Source: Atrichornis clamosus (lineage: Eukaryota; Chordata; Aves; Passeriformes; Menuridae). Taken from it: a DNA stretch of 64,000 nt. The position numbers and the translations under genes were made by a program. Numbering within the stretch: position 1 is the first letter of the stretch; every line of letters begins with the position of its first letter. Where the stretch lies: positions 1-64,000 of the forward strand of contig WBMZ01002704.1 of NCBI GenBank assembly GCA_013400975.1, given 5' to 3'. The notes beneath the pieces are model-generated. The model saw nothing but the letters and a program-made list of their open reading frames with translations. It did not search any database and was not told the DNA's origin. Shown here in pieces: positions 36,860 through 51,027 of this stretch.

Positions 36860-39800
36860 GTGAGTTAAATTTGTACATTTTCATTAATATTTACCACAGA
36901 CTAGATACTAACAGCCAATGCAAATATCTGAAATGATAGATGAACCAGTCTGATAAAATAGTGCTGGTTAGATTGTTAGCACACTGACATTTATCTGACT
37001 GTTGTCCACATTCATGTTGAAAGATAGATATTTACCTAAAAACTACTCAAACTATCTTTAAATAGAGAAGTTTCTGTTCTTATACTAATGTGGATATATA
37101 TTATTGTTCAAATTCTCATCTCATGTAAATTGGGGTAACTACATAGAAGCCAATGGTGTTGTCTCATACAATTGATGGAAAAACTGAAAAGTTTGATCAG
37201 TGCAAAAGATGTTCAGAATTCTTAAGTCAATAAAAAGAGACGGATGTCAGCTGGTGATCTAACTATGGTAACCTTTAGGAGGCTGGTAGTCAAAGTGCTG
37301 GAGGGAGGAGAGAGGGAGAAAAAAAATTCATAAGGTATCAGGCACAAAACATAGTAAAAAAGATATATCAAGTAACTTCTTTTGTTTCTTTCCTCCCTTG
37401 TCTCATGCAGTGTCCCTCTAAACCAATCCTGAAATTCAAAAAGCTGCTCCTTGTTCTTTCTTTTAATTCGCATTTCCCATGTCATATAATCAGGTGGCAA
37501 GCTTGTCTCCATTCGCTCAAGATATGAAAAATGTTCCTTCTGAAGTCAATAAAAGTCCCATGTTGCATGAGATCATGAAGGTTTCTGCTAAGACAGGGCT
37601 TTTACAAAGCTATCCTGTTCCTGGGTTGACAAGAAGGTGTTGCAGAGCTGGAGAGGCCTCACCACCACGTCAGAAGCTTTCCAGCTGCTCCTGTCAGTGG
37701 TGGTTCCTGATGGAGAGGGAGAGATGTCAAACATAACAGTGTTTCTGCAGGAGGATTTATATCATCTTGCTAGTCGGCATAAACTACAAAATCCTCTCTT
37801 CTGTTTTCCTGCTTGTATCCATCAAGGGTTAAGACTATCAGTGTTGGCTACTCCATACCTAGCTAATTCCACAGAGATGTAGCCTTTAAAGCCAAATACT
37901 TTTAGTGCAGATCTTACCAGACATTTTGGAATGTTTTGTGTATACTATTCACATTTTTCTCAGTGTTATACTGGCTCTTTTTTCTGTTCTGCATCTCAGT
38001 TCCTTGTTTTGATGAGGGAAAACAATGAGTTAATACTTCCCACCCAAGGCACTACATAGAGCATCCTGTGGAACTCTATCAGATACTCTGCCACTTCTAA
38101 AATAGCTAGCAGTGGTGATTTTTAATTTCTTGTTTTTCACTCTATCTATCTAGCAGGCAATTTTCCCTGCTTAGAGTGATTATTCTGAGCCTTCTGCAGG
38201 ACACCCAGGTACTAAACTTCCCTGCTATTAACTTTTCTAAGGACTTCAGAGTCAAGGACTATAACAACAATTTAACTTTGCAAGGAAAGCTGCATTTCCA
38301 GAGGGGTGGTGTGGGAGTGGGTGTTTACCAAATACTGCTACAATGTCATTGCTACCCTTTGGACTAATGCAAGAGAATTCTGATTTACTGGATTTTTTCT
38401 TTGCCATAAAATATAACACATCCATGATACTGAATGTAGGCGTCAAATCTACTTCATCTACTGTACTTGATGCTCGTTGGATCTCCCAGCTAGAATAGGC
38501 CCATGGAAGACTTATAAAAGCCTTTGCTTTCTCCATACCTCAAACCTAAACTGTAACTTCTAAATTGAGATATCTTTTACTATTTGTTATTAATGGTAAT
38601 TTAAGGGTAGAATTTTCTGTTTGATAACAGCAGTGGTTTGCTACCATACTTTAAGATGCCATTAGTGCTATATACACCCACGTGCACACATGCACACACA
38701 CACACACACACACACAGACTTGTGTTACAGACTCCTCAAGGCAAAACGAAACTCTGCAGATGGAAAAAAGTACAAGAATCAAAGGGATTCAGTGGTACAC
38801 AAAGAGAGTCCAAAGATGGACTTCTCCATGTTTCATTTGCACTTGAAAGGGATTAAGGAAAAAACTGGTGCTTCCACATGTAACCCCAGCAAGGAATAAA
38901 TTCAGGAAGATATTTTACACCCGCAACATTAATAAGTGTAACAAAGGAGGAAGTGAGCTACTGAGATATTTTATGCAACAGTGCTCTAGTCTCATGGATT
39001 GCGGTTCCCATACAGATCATATAGGTAACAGCTCACCAAGTGCATTCACAAGACCCACTTATCTTTTCTGTTGGTGGTCTGCAATTAAAAATGAAACATT
39101 TTTAATATGCTTCTAACAACTGACAATTATATGAACAGTATAAAAAATTAATACCCACATTCAAACAGTGTGGGCCAAATATTGGAGCAAAGTCCCCCTG
39201 AAGTCCATGACAGAGTTCTTTTAGCTTCTGTGAGGACAAGATGTGTATCTACTTCCCAAGCCATTTCAGTCTCATAATAGTCAGCACAGAGGAATATTTT
39301 GGTAACACAGTTAAATTTTGTGGTTTACGTGTATGAAGTTTGCATCCATTGAGTAGTTATACACGCACCCAACTTGTATAAGCATATCTTGTTTTGCAAC
39401 CAAATATTATTTATGCTCAAAAGTAACAATATGAAAAAAAAACCCCAGAAAAGTAAATTTATCATGTTTTTAAATGTTTGCATTCAACAAAAATATACTT
39501 ACCATGTCATCCTTGAATGACAAGAAGATGGGAAAAAAACTATACTAGAATTCATGTTTATTTTTAAATTTACAATTTAAACCCAAGTTATCTAAAGACA
39601 ACTGGACCTAATTAGTTAATGGTATAGCCTCTAGTACAAGAAAATGAGTTAAAAATCTCAGAAACCTATGTTTTCATTCAGAAAAATTCAACACAATCCT
39701 ATAAACATCTCTCAGATTATATGATCTTAATGTACCAGATTCACCAGTTCACTTCTGCTGGTACATTCTGGTTCGGAAGTGTATCAGAATGGCTCTGAAG

Positions 39801-41200
39801 TCCAAAATTGTTACTATATCACAATATGGGCTGCCCAAAGAATGCCATTCATCTCTCATCATTCCAAAAGGGGGCTGCACACTACACAAAATCTAGGAAA
39901 TTGCTTTGATTTGATTTAATCAAATTGGGGATCAAGATCTGACTTTTGAATTATATATCCTTAATCCCTACTCAAAACAACTTATTTTGTGGAAAATTAC
40001 CTAAGTTCTCATGCTTTAAAGAGCTGCCTGTACATTTATACTTAGTTTACAAAAGCCATGTTTCATCAGCAATAGAAGATTATTGTAATGCCAGTCCTGG
40101 AAGAACCCAATGAGAAGAATGTTAATCCAGAAGTTAATGAGAAGGTATGAAAGCTACATTCTCCACTTTCTTTAGTACTACAACTTGAAGTAGATAATCA
40201 CACTTTCTTAGATGAGTTAAGTAGCCACATATAAAAGCTACATAAGGGGGTCCACGAACGACCTATGATTGGCAATTCAAATGGCATCCTGTTTTCAGAA
40301 GACTGACTTGATTCCTCAGAAATTATGAGAGCTAGTCCTTTGCATCTTGAGAGTAAGCTGATTCAAAGGAAACACAGGTGAGAATGAAGAAAGTCTGCAA
40401 AATTAAAGAATGTGTTATGCAGGGGTCATCAGATTTAGTCACATAGATTCTCTCTTGAAGATAGATCTTCTCTCTCTGAGAGAGGACTACAACATGTATG
40501 TGTGTCCTTATGTATACTAAGCAGAGAACGTCAGTGATTCATGTAATTTCTAGTTTACAGTTAGTACTGATCACAGGATAAAAGACAGATTTCCATTCAG
40601 AATCTGTTCGGTGTTATTTGAACCAAATAACACTTAATCTGAATAGAGTTGATATATATCATGAGATATAAATTACAATAGATATAAATATTTTTATAGG
40701 CGTTTTTTGCATTTATACTTGCCTTCTAATCCTGATTAGATCTCTATATAAAATCAGAAATTTAAAAGTCAAATGGGTACTGGGAGAACATAGTGTTGGA
40801 GAAACTCAGTCTTGAAATTCTGAACCTCTCATAACTAATGGAAAGAACCTCTCCCAACAAAAGTCCCTCAAGTCCCAATAAATTATGGGGATTTACAACA
40901 GTGCATATGTAAAATATTGTAATTACTATCATAAATTAAGGTCACCATTTCCAACCGAAACCAAAAAAAGCAGAAAAATAATGATTTTGTCCCATTTGTC
41001 CTAATTATTCATGTCTTTATCTTATTTCTGTTCCCTTTGCTTCAGAGTTCCCATTGAGCAGCTTCTGTAAGGTAGTTGGACCGATGACCTATTCCAAGAT
41101 CACACATTTGCGCCTGGATGGAAACAATCTCACTCGGGCTGACCTGCCACAGGAGATGTACAACTGCCTTCGGGTGGCTGCTGAGATTTCACTGGAGTGA
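35983..41200 (+). CDS. LUM: Lumican (complete coding sequence, two coding exons)
   Basis: Lumican is a secreted class II keratan sulfate proteoglycan that binds collagen fibrils and controls their diameter and spacing, critical for corneal transparency. Coding exons 35983-36859 and 41046-41200 (877 + 155 nt) give 343 residues plus TGA, the length expected for avian lumican. Seen: a signal peptide at about 1-18 (MTLSSLPVFLLLISGIFC); an acidic tyrosine-rich segment 20-31 (YDYGPGDDYGYD), a likely tyrosine-sulfation region; the N-terminal cluster C40-x3-C44-x-C46-x9-C56, the class II spacing; about ten leucine-rich repeats; sequons at N91, N130, N165 and N257, the four sites that carry keratan sulfate or oligosaccharides in mammals; and C300/C333. 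The ATG has A at -3. An in-frame TTG at 35938 lies in the intron and is not a start. Confidence 0.98.
36860..41045 (+). other. LUM: LUM intron 2, 4.19 kb
   Basis: Phase-1 intron from GTGAGT to CTTCAG. It contains a CA microsatellite at 38693-38716. No CR1 copy or second gene was recognised; open frames of 60-96 codons here show no family signature. Confidence 0.85.
38683..38716. repeat. (CA)n microsatellite in LUM intron 2
   Basis: Twelve perfect CA units (38693-38716), preceded by an imperfect part with a TG interruption. Probably polymorphic. Confidence 0.95.
41046..41200 (+). CDS. LUM: LUM terminal coding exon
   Basis: The acceptor GCTTCAG ends at 41045. The exon completes codon 293 (A/AG, lysine) and encodes FPLSSFCKVVGP through AAEISLE, with TGA at 41198-41200. 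It contains C300 and C333 and the last repeats, including THLRLDGNNL. Confidence 0.97.
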
Positions 41201-42080
41201 GATTCCTGGGATCACCCAGTTCCCTTCGAGGGGCAGTAATCATAGAAATAACACATTGTGATAGTGCTTTAAAACTAGGATATGCCTTAAAACAAGTGTC
41301 AATCTGCATATTTTCCTTTCTGTTTGTTAATATTTAGCATGCACTTGGCAACTTTAAAGAAATGTGTGCATATTTTTAAAAATGGTTCCATCTAGAAAGC
41401 ACAAAATTTAGAAATCTGGTGTGAAACAAGCCTTCATCTGGCTAGGTGAGTTGATGAAAAACATTCAACTTTATAAAAATCTATGTCCATGCATGCAGTA
41501 CATGCCAGCACATTCAAGACTTACATGGGAGTCAGGTGGGTTTCATCATGGGTTATGCTGAGCAGTATGGGCTGGCCTGTGTAAATACAAGATTCCTGTT
41601 TAACTTTGCTAAGTATCACACTTTTTATATATTTTTATCAATTACAAAGGAAAAAATTATTCAACAATCTAAGAACAATTGTATAAAAATATGTGTTCAG
41701 AGCCTATGACATTATTAAATTAATGGAATATGTGAAAGATAACAAGGAAAAATATTTCAGGTTAAAAAATTATTTGCTCTTCTTTTTGTCATACTTTCAT
41801 TTAACTTTCATGATAAGATTTTTATTAATTGCTGGTATAATTGTTATTTCAAAATAAATCATATATACAAATATTTGTATTCAATTACTTGCATGCTACT
41901 TTTAACCAGACTGTAGAAAATAAAACATATCAAATAGTGTTCTTTTGTCCATATCATTGTCAACTATGTGTCTTTCTTTTATAAATTGAAAAAAAAATCA
42001 GGTAAAGACAAGATAATCTAAGCTGTTCTATTATTTTTAAAATTTATTGTAAGATTAAATAAACTGTTTTCTCTACTTTG
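41201..42080 (+). other. LUM: LUM 3' UTR (3' end approximate)
   Basis: AATAAA hexamers occur at 41853-41858, 41919-41924 and 42058-42063. The middle one is followed by a good T/GT-rich stretch (about 41938-41985) and is a strong candidate; the last is also followed by T-rich DNA. The 3' UTR is therefore roughly 0.65-0.9 kb. Confidence 0.6.
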
Positions 42081-44729
42081 AAGTTTCAATACGTTTGTAA
42101 ACATAATTTACCATACTCCACTACGCTTGTGTTGGCCAATAAGGTGATACTTTATGAAGTTTGCAGTGTGGGAATCATGGCACTATGAAAACATGCAAAT
42201 AAATGTCTCAGTGTTGTCAAAAGAACAATGAAATCTCTCAGAAACCACAGGCAGTGAGTAGAGGCACATGGTAGAGACATCTTAGTATATTCTACCCAGG
42301 AATAAATAGTCCAAATACTGTCAGCATCCTGGAACACACAAAAATAAATGTGTTAGTAACTGTGAGCTGTAAGTGGCTTGCTTGCAAGAATAGATCATCC
42401 CATGGGTACAATTCTCTTTTCAACTACTAGACTTTAAACAATGAAACAGAAAAATCCCTAGTTTCTATAGCAAAAGCAGAAACTATCACCTCTGAAAAAT
42501 CCCCAAACCAATCCATATCAAACCATTTATCTGGCACATTGCCAGTTCCAGATGTTCAAAATCAAAACACAATTCACAAAGAAACCTGGGAGTAAAACAA
42601 AAGGAGAGAGTCAGAAAACAACAAAAATATTGCCCTCTTCATTTTTTTTTCATTTTGGAACTCATAAGTGTTACTGCTTTTTTACCCACATAAAGGAAGA
42701 ATTGAAAGTAAACTTTGTTAGAAGTAGGCTAGAATTTTCATAGAAGAATGAAGTCTAAATCCGGGGCTTTCTGAACACATCAGAGTTGGAATCACTACGG
42801 AATAGAACCTAGGCATTATGATATAGGAAGACAAGAAGGAAGTGCATGCAAACCTCCCCAAAGAATAGAAACATATATGGAAACTCTATTTAAATATTTA
42901 ACCATTTCCAGAAAGATTTTAACCCAACTGTCTCCTTAATAGGAAAACACACTAAACATTAAGACTTCTAGAGTACAAACTGATAATGAGATTTGTCACC
43001 TGATTGCTGTAATCTAGCAACGCAAGAGAAACACATTCTTCTTTTCAGCTTGTTTCAGCAAACCAAACACTGTTATGCAAAATGAAAGAGTGTGAACAGT
43101 GAGAATGAGAACAGTCCACCTCTCAATAGATTAGAGCTTGTTGAGGATATTTTCTACATACTCTTATGTTGCAAAGAAGGCATCCATAAAAATTCTCAAA
43201 GTATTTTGATGTTCTATTCAAGAGATACAATAGAAGGAAGCCCCCTGTCAAAATAGCAAACAGTATCAATGACCTCCCTCAGAAACTAGGGAACCTTTAC
43301 ACCTTGCAATGAGCACTTGGCCAAGTAAAAGAAAATGGCATCTGGCAGTACATTTTTATCTTGAGCATCTGCTTTCTGTTGTTCAGAAATTCATGGTTAG
43401 TTGGGGAGATAAGACATTGCACAACTTGCTCCTCATGCCATCTATGAAAAAACCCCATGAGATCCTTCTGCTAAAGGGGAATGGGACACAATGTCACTGC
43501 TTTCATATTATGAAACAGAGAAGCTCATATTTCTGCTTCTGTACTAATGAATTGCTCTAAATCACTATAGAGACTGCTTAAGTTCCCAATCTCTACATAT
43601 CTTACAGAAACAGATAGGCAACAATATACATGTTCCTTAGTTCTCATTTTAAGAAAGAAAGATGAATTATTTTCTAGGCACTATGCAGAAGTTTAGATGT
43701 TGGGGAATACTTAACAGAGATAACACCTTGGAAATTGAGTCACCATAAATTGCAGACAGCAGAATGAGTAAATTAGCCTGAATTTAGAACAACATACTAT
43801 GCAACCTATCATATAGCTATACAATTTACCCACAATGTGTGTTCCTCCTTCTTTCAAGTCAAAATTGTTAAATTTGTCATACCACTTTCATAGGAAGCTT
43901 CATATGGAAGAAGTCGCAAAAATGAAGAACTTTTGGAAGGACAAGAATTTAAAAGCAGACATAAAAAGAACACTTTCTTACAAATGTAATAACAAGCAGT
44001 ATTGCAACAACAATATGCAAATGCCACAGACAAAAACCTTGCCCATGAAAATTTAGGAACTGGTCTGCAGGTGTGTTGCACAGCCATTAACAAAGATAGA
44101 GTTACCTTTCAAGTAGACTAGCCTAGTCTGATTTAAAAGATGTTTTTCATATTAGTTTAAATTACAGAAGTTCTCTCGAAGGAATAGGCAGAGACTCATG
44201 AATTTTTGGAATGGAATCATAAATCCTACATGCCCTTTACTGTTTTGTAAAGTTCAGCACAGTCAAGTGCATCAAGAAAGGAGTGAGCAGTTAGTTTTTG
44301 ATTAGAGCTGTACTTCTAGTGCAAGGAACCTGACAGGGTCCCATTTCTACTGCAAACCTTTGGTTATAGTGAAAGGTAATAAAAAGGTTGTTGCTTAGTA
44401 TGAACCAAATTATTTGGAAAACTGGGGACTAAAAGGCAAAACATCATTCAGAAAGGCAACCTGAGTTGTTATATTTACAGTTATATATATAACAAGCCGA
44501 GACTGAAGATGGCAGAAACTGTGAGATTAGAAAGCAAAATGAAGTTTGGTGGAGAGCCACTGAGATGTAAGTCTGTTAAGAGAACTTCCCTCAGCCTCTC
44601 TAAATATGGCACATCTCAGTCAATGTCTAATTGCAGTCTTCCAGCACCAAAAAGGGCGCTATAGAAAAAGTGTCCAGTTTTGGGGTGTTCAGTGGAAGAG
44701 AAAGGCAGTAAATATATAGTTCCAGAAAG

Positions 44730-44970
44730 AGAAATTTGAGCTGGACGTACAAAGAAATTCTTCACAATGCACTTAAAGCACTGTCACAGATTGTCCAAGG
44801 AAGCTGTGAACCCTTCATCCTCAGAAATTCTCATAACTTGCATGGGTAGAGCCCTGAGGGACTGATTTGTCTTTGAAGTTAACCTTAGTTTTAGAAGGAG
44901 GTTGAACTAAACAACCTTCAGATGTTCCTTCAAACTTATTTATAATTTCTGTGAATCTTTGATTCTAAGA
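44730..44970 (+). mobile_element. Old, diverged CR1 3' fragment
   Basis: Weak but collinear match to the CR1 3' UTR: AAAGAAATTCTTCACAATG near 44751, CACTGTCACAGATTGTCCAAGGAAGCTGTG near 44779-44808, GCCCTGAGGGAC near 44851, GGAGGTTGAACTAAACAACCTTCAGATGTTCCTT near 44897-44930. It ends with GATTCTAAG near 44960. Much more diverged than the other copies. Confidence 0.7.
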
Positions 44971-47900
44971 ATACTAGTAACCTGTGGGGAACAATATCAA
45001 TTTTAATAACTAGCTCTACAGCTGAAGAGTTTAGCATTAAATTCATGTGGAAAAATTCTTGTTTCAGGTTCCAGTACATAATTCTGACTCCCATGATAGT
45101 CACAAAGTCTTAACTCAGCTAACATTTGGATATAGACTCCATAGACAGAAACAGTGGAATCTTTCTTTCAACGCCTTAGGTGGCTTGTGCAAATCTGCTT
45201 CCATTTTAACATTTGTGATCCACAAAGTAGTGGCAGCGAAGTCAGAGACCCATCCCATTTAACTCTCCCATGTGCGACAGTACTGGCAAACATACTTAGA
45301 TGTCTACATGAAATAAGGGAAACAGTTTATGAGCTACCATCCTAATGGACAGAGTGCTCATGGAGAACATTTTGATTTTGAATTTTTTTTCAGATTTAGA
45401 TGTTGGTTAGAAGACCTTTCATCTGTAAGAAAAGAACGTAATTGGTAGGCCTTAAGGCTTTCATACATAAATAACTCTCCTTTCTACTTAGTCTGAGCAG
45501 TTCAACATCAGTTAGCACAGAGAAAGAAAAGGAGTACTAACTGTACTTTAGGACACTCACCTTGAATGTGGAAAGGTCAGATTCAAGCATGCAGCAAATT
45601 TTCAGTTCATTATGTAAAGAAAAGCAGTTTTAGAGGCTGGAGCACTTTTTATCACACTATATGCATCTTTTGAGATAACATTGTGATTGTGGGCCAAACA
45701 GGAGGTAATTGTGCCCGTATCTACAGATGCTGTTACCACAAGAAGGATCCCATCAGTTCTCCCAGAGAAGTGAACTGCCTGAAGTGCCCAACTTCAGAGG
45801 TGAGACTGAGTTGCTCAAGGCCATGCCCACTGACTACCATAAACACTTTGCTTTGAAAATTTCAGTTTGGATATTTTAGGTTGCTCTCAGTCTGGTTGCT
45901 TTTGTGGACCCTTAAAGTTTTATTTTATTTGCTTCTTTTTTTTGTTTGTTTGTTTATCCCTACATCAATTTATGTAGTTTTAGTTGCATAATCAGGAGCT
46001 GAGGGGTTCAGTGGGCAGCAGCATATCTGAAAATGTATGTATTGTTACTCTTTAGTGTTGTAATCTATGATGCTTTGTGGGTGTAATCCGTTCTACATGT
46101 TTTGGGAGGTGAGTTATCTTCCTTGTCATAACTTGAATGCTTAATCTACAGATCTGAAAACAGAGAATTGTAACAAGTTTTGATTACTTGAATAATTATT
46201 TTTAAAGTATAATCCCCTTTTGCAGTACCTCTGTGGTATAGCATACCTTTTTATTCTGAAATCATTAAAGAAAAACAATTTAAAAGTCTAATTAAGAAGG
46301 CAGTAAAGAAATGAGGCAAATACATGAGAGGAGAAATATTATTTCTGGTCCATACGATAGTGTGGAAACAAAGGGATTTGGTCAAATGCACCCGACTTCT
46401 GAAGAAGAGAAAACTTTATTTTGGAAAAAGTACTACTGTTCTGACAAAAGAGGGCAAAGCAAACCCATCTCACAAGAAAAGATACAAAGGATTGTGGAGC
46501 TTTTTTAATTTCCTCCAAGAAAGTAGTCTTCTGTGATATTTGAATTACAGTGTCTGAATCCACTGTCATGAGATGTCTAAAAATATTTTAAAATGTTCAT
46601 GAAAAAAATCCTACGTTGTTTAAAATGTTTGAATTTTAGCATATTTATTTGTGAGAAAACTTAACTTGCTGCTTAATCCTAAAGAATTTGCTGACTTCAG
46701 GCTTCTGTTCTTCATCAGACATGCAAACTCATACAACTCCTATCTCTTGTGGAGCTGCTTGCTGGATCTGCTCTAAGCATAGTTGCACTGCCAGTTTCCA
46801 TGCCAGGAGTTCCACACTATCCCGGAGGTTTCTGCCTCTGTTACCCTTCCTGCTGCAGCTCAGTCAGTTCTTGGATTGCTCAGTCAGCGCAAGTGTTTAT
46901 GGTTGTGGATGTAACCGAGTTAACATGTAGCCTTTGGACCTCTAAAGAGAATATGTTCTTGGATTTAACAAAATGGGCTCCTGCACTGGGCAAAAGAGCA
47001 GTTTTGTCTTTTTTCTGTGTGTCCTGCTGTGGGCCAAAGCATACAAGACAGTTTTACTGTTTGGTCAACCTGACTAGAGCACATATTCAAATAATTACAA
47101 AGACATTTTGGAATATATTAAATAATACCTGTAAAAATATATTTCTATTGATCATAATGTTTTCATTGAAATGTCTGTAATATTTAAAACAGAAGTACTG
47201 GAAGTCTGTAGAAACTTCATATCTTATAAACCAATTTAATAGTAAGCTGTCCTGAAGATAAACCAGTCTTTCAATATTCCCATTTCCATAACCTTTTCAG
47301 TATCAAGTCATTTGAATTTGCCATCCATATTACTATGCAGACTGGTTTCCAAGCAATATGCTTCCTGAACTTCACTTTTAGATTTCATCATTACAATCAT
47401 TTTTGCTGTCAAAAATATAAACAGTAAAACTAATAAGTTCTCAAAATTATGTGCTATGTTGCATTGATTTAAAAAAGAATTTGTGATTCCATGTGTAAAA
47501 AAATGATTTTTTTTTTTTTAATTCAGGCTCCTCCCTGAGTTTGGGTAAGAAAAGTAATGGCTTAATCCCACTCTTGATTCAAAAGAATGACAGGTAAATT
47601 GCTCCTAATGAAAAGCACAGACCTGAGATGAGATATATATTAAACACATAATGCAGAAAGGAACTAAGCATTTACTGCTGGGATTCCTAGCAGCCATCAT
47701 GATGAGCAGGGAATCATCTAAGAAAACAGCAGGTAATGTTGAAGCACGACTTTTTGATTATTTAGGGCTCTGCATGGTGCTTGGACAGGGATGGAGGATG
47801 ATTTCTCCCTGGAGCTGGGTTCCAGAGCTGTCTTCAAAGAAAAAAGGCGGTGTCACCTTTCATCAGAGTGCTGGGTGTTGAGGAATTTCGTCTACACCAT

Positions 47901-50900
47901 AAAGACTTAGTTTCAGCATGTTCCATCTGAAAGGATAATCAGTGACTGGAGTAGTCGTGGTGAGTGAGATTTGAGCCTGAAGCCTGGACTCTGGAAGAAA
48001 ACTCAAGTGCTTTGGGAAAATCCAGGGCTTGAAAGCTATGACTGATATCGCAGTTTAAGAAAATAAAAATCACATGTTCTAATGTTTAATTTCAGTATTT
48101 CCCAAGAGTATCTGCATTAAAAATTAGAACAAAAATTACTACAATTAATGGAAAATAAAAGCTGGGTTTTCATATAGTTTATGCCATTTGGCTTTGTTTT
48201 CTAGATATTCAAAAAGCCCCTGAACCTTGAATTTCTCATGTGGCAGGATCATTAGTGCAGAGCATTATTATAAGGGGACTAAAATATTTTTTCATTAAGT
48301 TGTGGGAGTTCTCTTTTATGAAACCCTTTTCATTTATTTTAGAAGCCAGAACTTTATATAAGACTAAGAATCTCAGAATTCATTGTCCTACTGTGGGGAT
48401 CTACAATGAAGATGAATTCAATTATTTTTGGAATTTAACAACAGAATAAAATAAAAAAACCAGAAGTTAACATAAATTAAGGATATAATAAAAAAATAGT
48501 GAAGACACACCCTGTTTTCATTATCCTGCTGTTATCTCAGAATATTTAATCCTTGATGGTCTACTTTTCAAAACTGCAGGTTTATAGAACGGGCATCAGA
48601 TCATTAATTCATGTTTTGATTTACCATTAATTGTCTGTAAAATATAAATAATCTAAATAGCCACATGTGGGCCCAATAACTCTCTATATATGTGTAATTG
48701 ATAAATGCAAGTTAGATATTTAATTTAAGATATATTTAGCATTTTAAAAATCGAGTCCCTACCCCGGGTAGGATAGATTTGTTTCAATGTTGAAATTGTT
48801 GAAAGCATGAAAACAAACTAAAGTAAGATATTGACAGCAACATTTACATAGTAGGTAAAGTAAACCTAGCAAGCCAAGACAAATACCATATATTGGCACT
48901 GTGCCATGGAACTTTTATGGTGTCACTGTGGTAAAGAGTTCAAAACAGAGGGAAAAAGGGAACAGAGAGCCAAAAAATTCTCTAATGAAGCATATTCAGG
49001 AGACTAGTATATTTCCCATAAAAGCTGAGCCCTTTTCCATAGTTATTCTTTTCTGAAATATGTCTCTCTGCAAGGATCTCTTTAAACTAAGCTACTCAGT
49101 TCTTACTGTGGTTTTTACAAGGGAGTAGAGGTGTGCAGAAAGTAAACTGCTAGATTTTTGTTTCTGGACTTTTAGAATAGGATCTCATCTTCCTAAATCC
49201 TATCAAAGCAAGAGGTCATGTGACATCTCCATTTAACAAATTAAGTCACTCAAACTGTTCCCCAGTGTTTCTTTAAACAATGTATTCCAATCTAAACTTA
49301 AAGCTCCCCAGGCAAACTCCTATACTTGAGTTGCCTGCATATGCACAAAAAATGCATATTTAAATAAGAAATGCAATTTCTTACACTGAGAGGCCTAGAC
49401 AGGTGATTCTAGGCTTCTAGGAGCGGTGCAGCATTTCTGCTCCTACGTTTGTTTTGTTTTTCTTTCTTTTTTCCCCAGAAATGATGTAGAGTAAAATACA
49501 TCCTTAGGAGCAGGGTCTGGAACATCTGGGCTGGTCCTTTGATCTGTCTGCAGTGTCCTTTGGACTAGCCTGAGGGGCTCAGTCATCTGCTTTCTTTTAG
49601 GCTCTTTGATCTTGCTGACCTTTTGTGGCTGTTTTTGAAAAGGAGCAGTAGATATTATTAATTGAGATATATCACTGTCTGGTGATCACAGAACTGTTTG
49701 GAAATAGAAATTTTGTATTTCTGACTCTGGGTAAAACTCAGAGCTTCCTACTCTTTATTTCAAGCAGCAATGCAGAAAGAGAGAGACCAGTACATGCCAG
49801 TTGTCAGAACTGAAAGAGGCACACTGAACCCCGAGTTGAAGTCAGCACCCCCTTAACTTGTCTGCAGCTCCCGCTGGAGTATATGATGAAGGGTACACAC
49901 ACTGGACTTACTTTCTTCTTCAGCTTTTGAAGTGCCACCTTTTCTCTAGTAACCATGAAGAAAATTCAAGAGCCTGTTTCAGATAAACTGATTGTCCTGT
50001 GGAGCAAGACACGTAGCCTTTTAGTAAAGTAGTACGCAAATTTAGGCACCCTGGATTGCAGCCTTTGCTAAATGGAGCAATCCACCAGGCTAATGAATAA
50101 GTTCTGCCTGCAATATACTCTTGGGTTTGCTGGTGATGAACTATACACATGCTTGATGTTTAACAGACCTTGCCTCAAATTAAATCTGAGACATATGGCA
50201 GCCATTACTGAAAGAAAGCAATGCATTTTTTCACTGTCAGCAAATCTGATGCTGAAACAGAACAACAGCTCCTAACAGCACTCCCAGTTGTCCACTTCTC
50301 TTCCCAATGGGTCTTTCTAGTCTATCTTTTTTACTCCTCTAGTCTTAAGCTTGTGAGCTGTTTTAGTTTCAAGCATGTACATTACTTCTGTCAAGGAGAT
50401 GTTACCACCCCCTGCAGTTGTTGATTCTCCTCACTTTTTAATATTTTTTTAATACAAATTTTCTCGATTAACAGTGTGGATTGACAGGAGACGTGGAGTA
50501 AAAATCCTTAACAGCTTGAGACATCTTTCTCAAATTAGAATACTCTCAACAGTATCTCTTAAAAGGTCTCCGAAATTCAGGGTGGGTATCCACATTATTT
50601 TTACTGTAATAATTTTTCCACTTCCTTTTATTGTCATGCAAATACCTTTCATATTGTTACTTTTTGGGAGATTGTTCATGGTCTCAGGAGCACTTTGTGT
50701 TTCACTGATATTTGCTTTTGATTGCTCAGCTTCTCAAGTTAAAAATGACCTCATTAACACAAAACTCTTAGCTGCCTCTAACTGAAAATGAGGTCCTGGA
50801 AAGAGTTTCAGGTTGGATACGCAAACCAAAATGTCTCCCATACCATTAGTCATTTTTGAAAATCTTGGCTGTGGTCTTTTATTGGTCTGTAAAACTTTAT

Positions 50901-51005
50901 CACCATATAGTGCACCCTTTAAATAATAAATAGTAACACCAGATGATGGAGGACCGAACAGAACAAATGCATGATCTGTGCATAATCTTGATGGTTTCAT
51001 GGCAA

Positions 51006-51027
51006 GCAGACTTTCTGCAAAGTCTGC
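51006..51027. repeat. Perfect inverted repeat, 9-bp arms, 4-nt loop
   Basis: The arms are GCAGACTTT (51006-51014) and AAAGTCTGC (51019-51027) around CTGC. No associated gene is recognised. Confidence 0.8.

Noticed and set aside
46749..47180. 143-codon + strand open frame, cysteine-rich, between LUM and KERA
   Set aside because: No signal of a known family, an overlapping frame of similar quality, and no splice or promoter context. A chance frame is the simplest reading.
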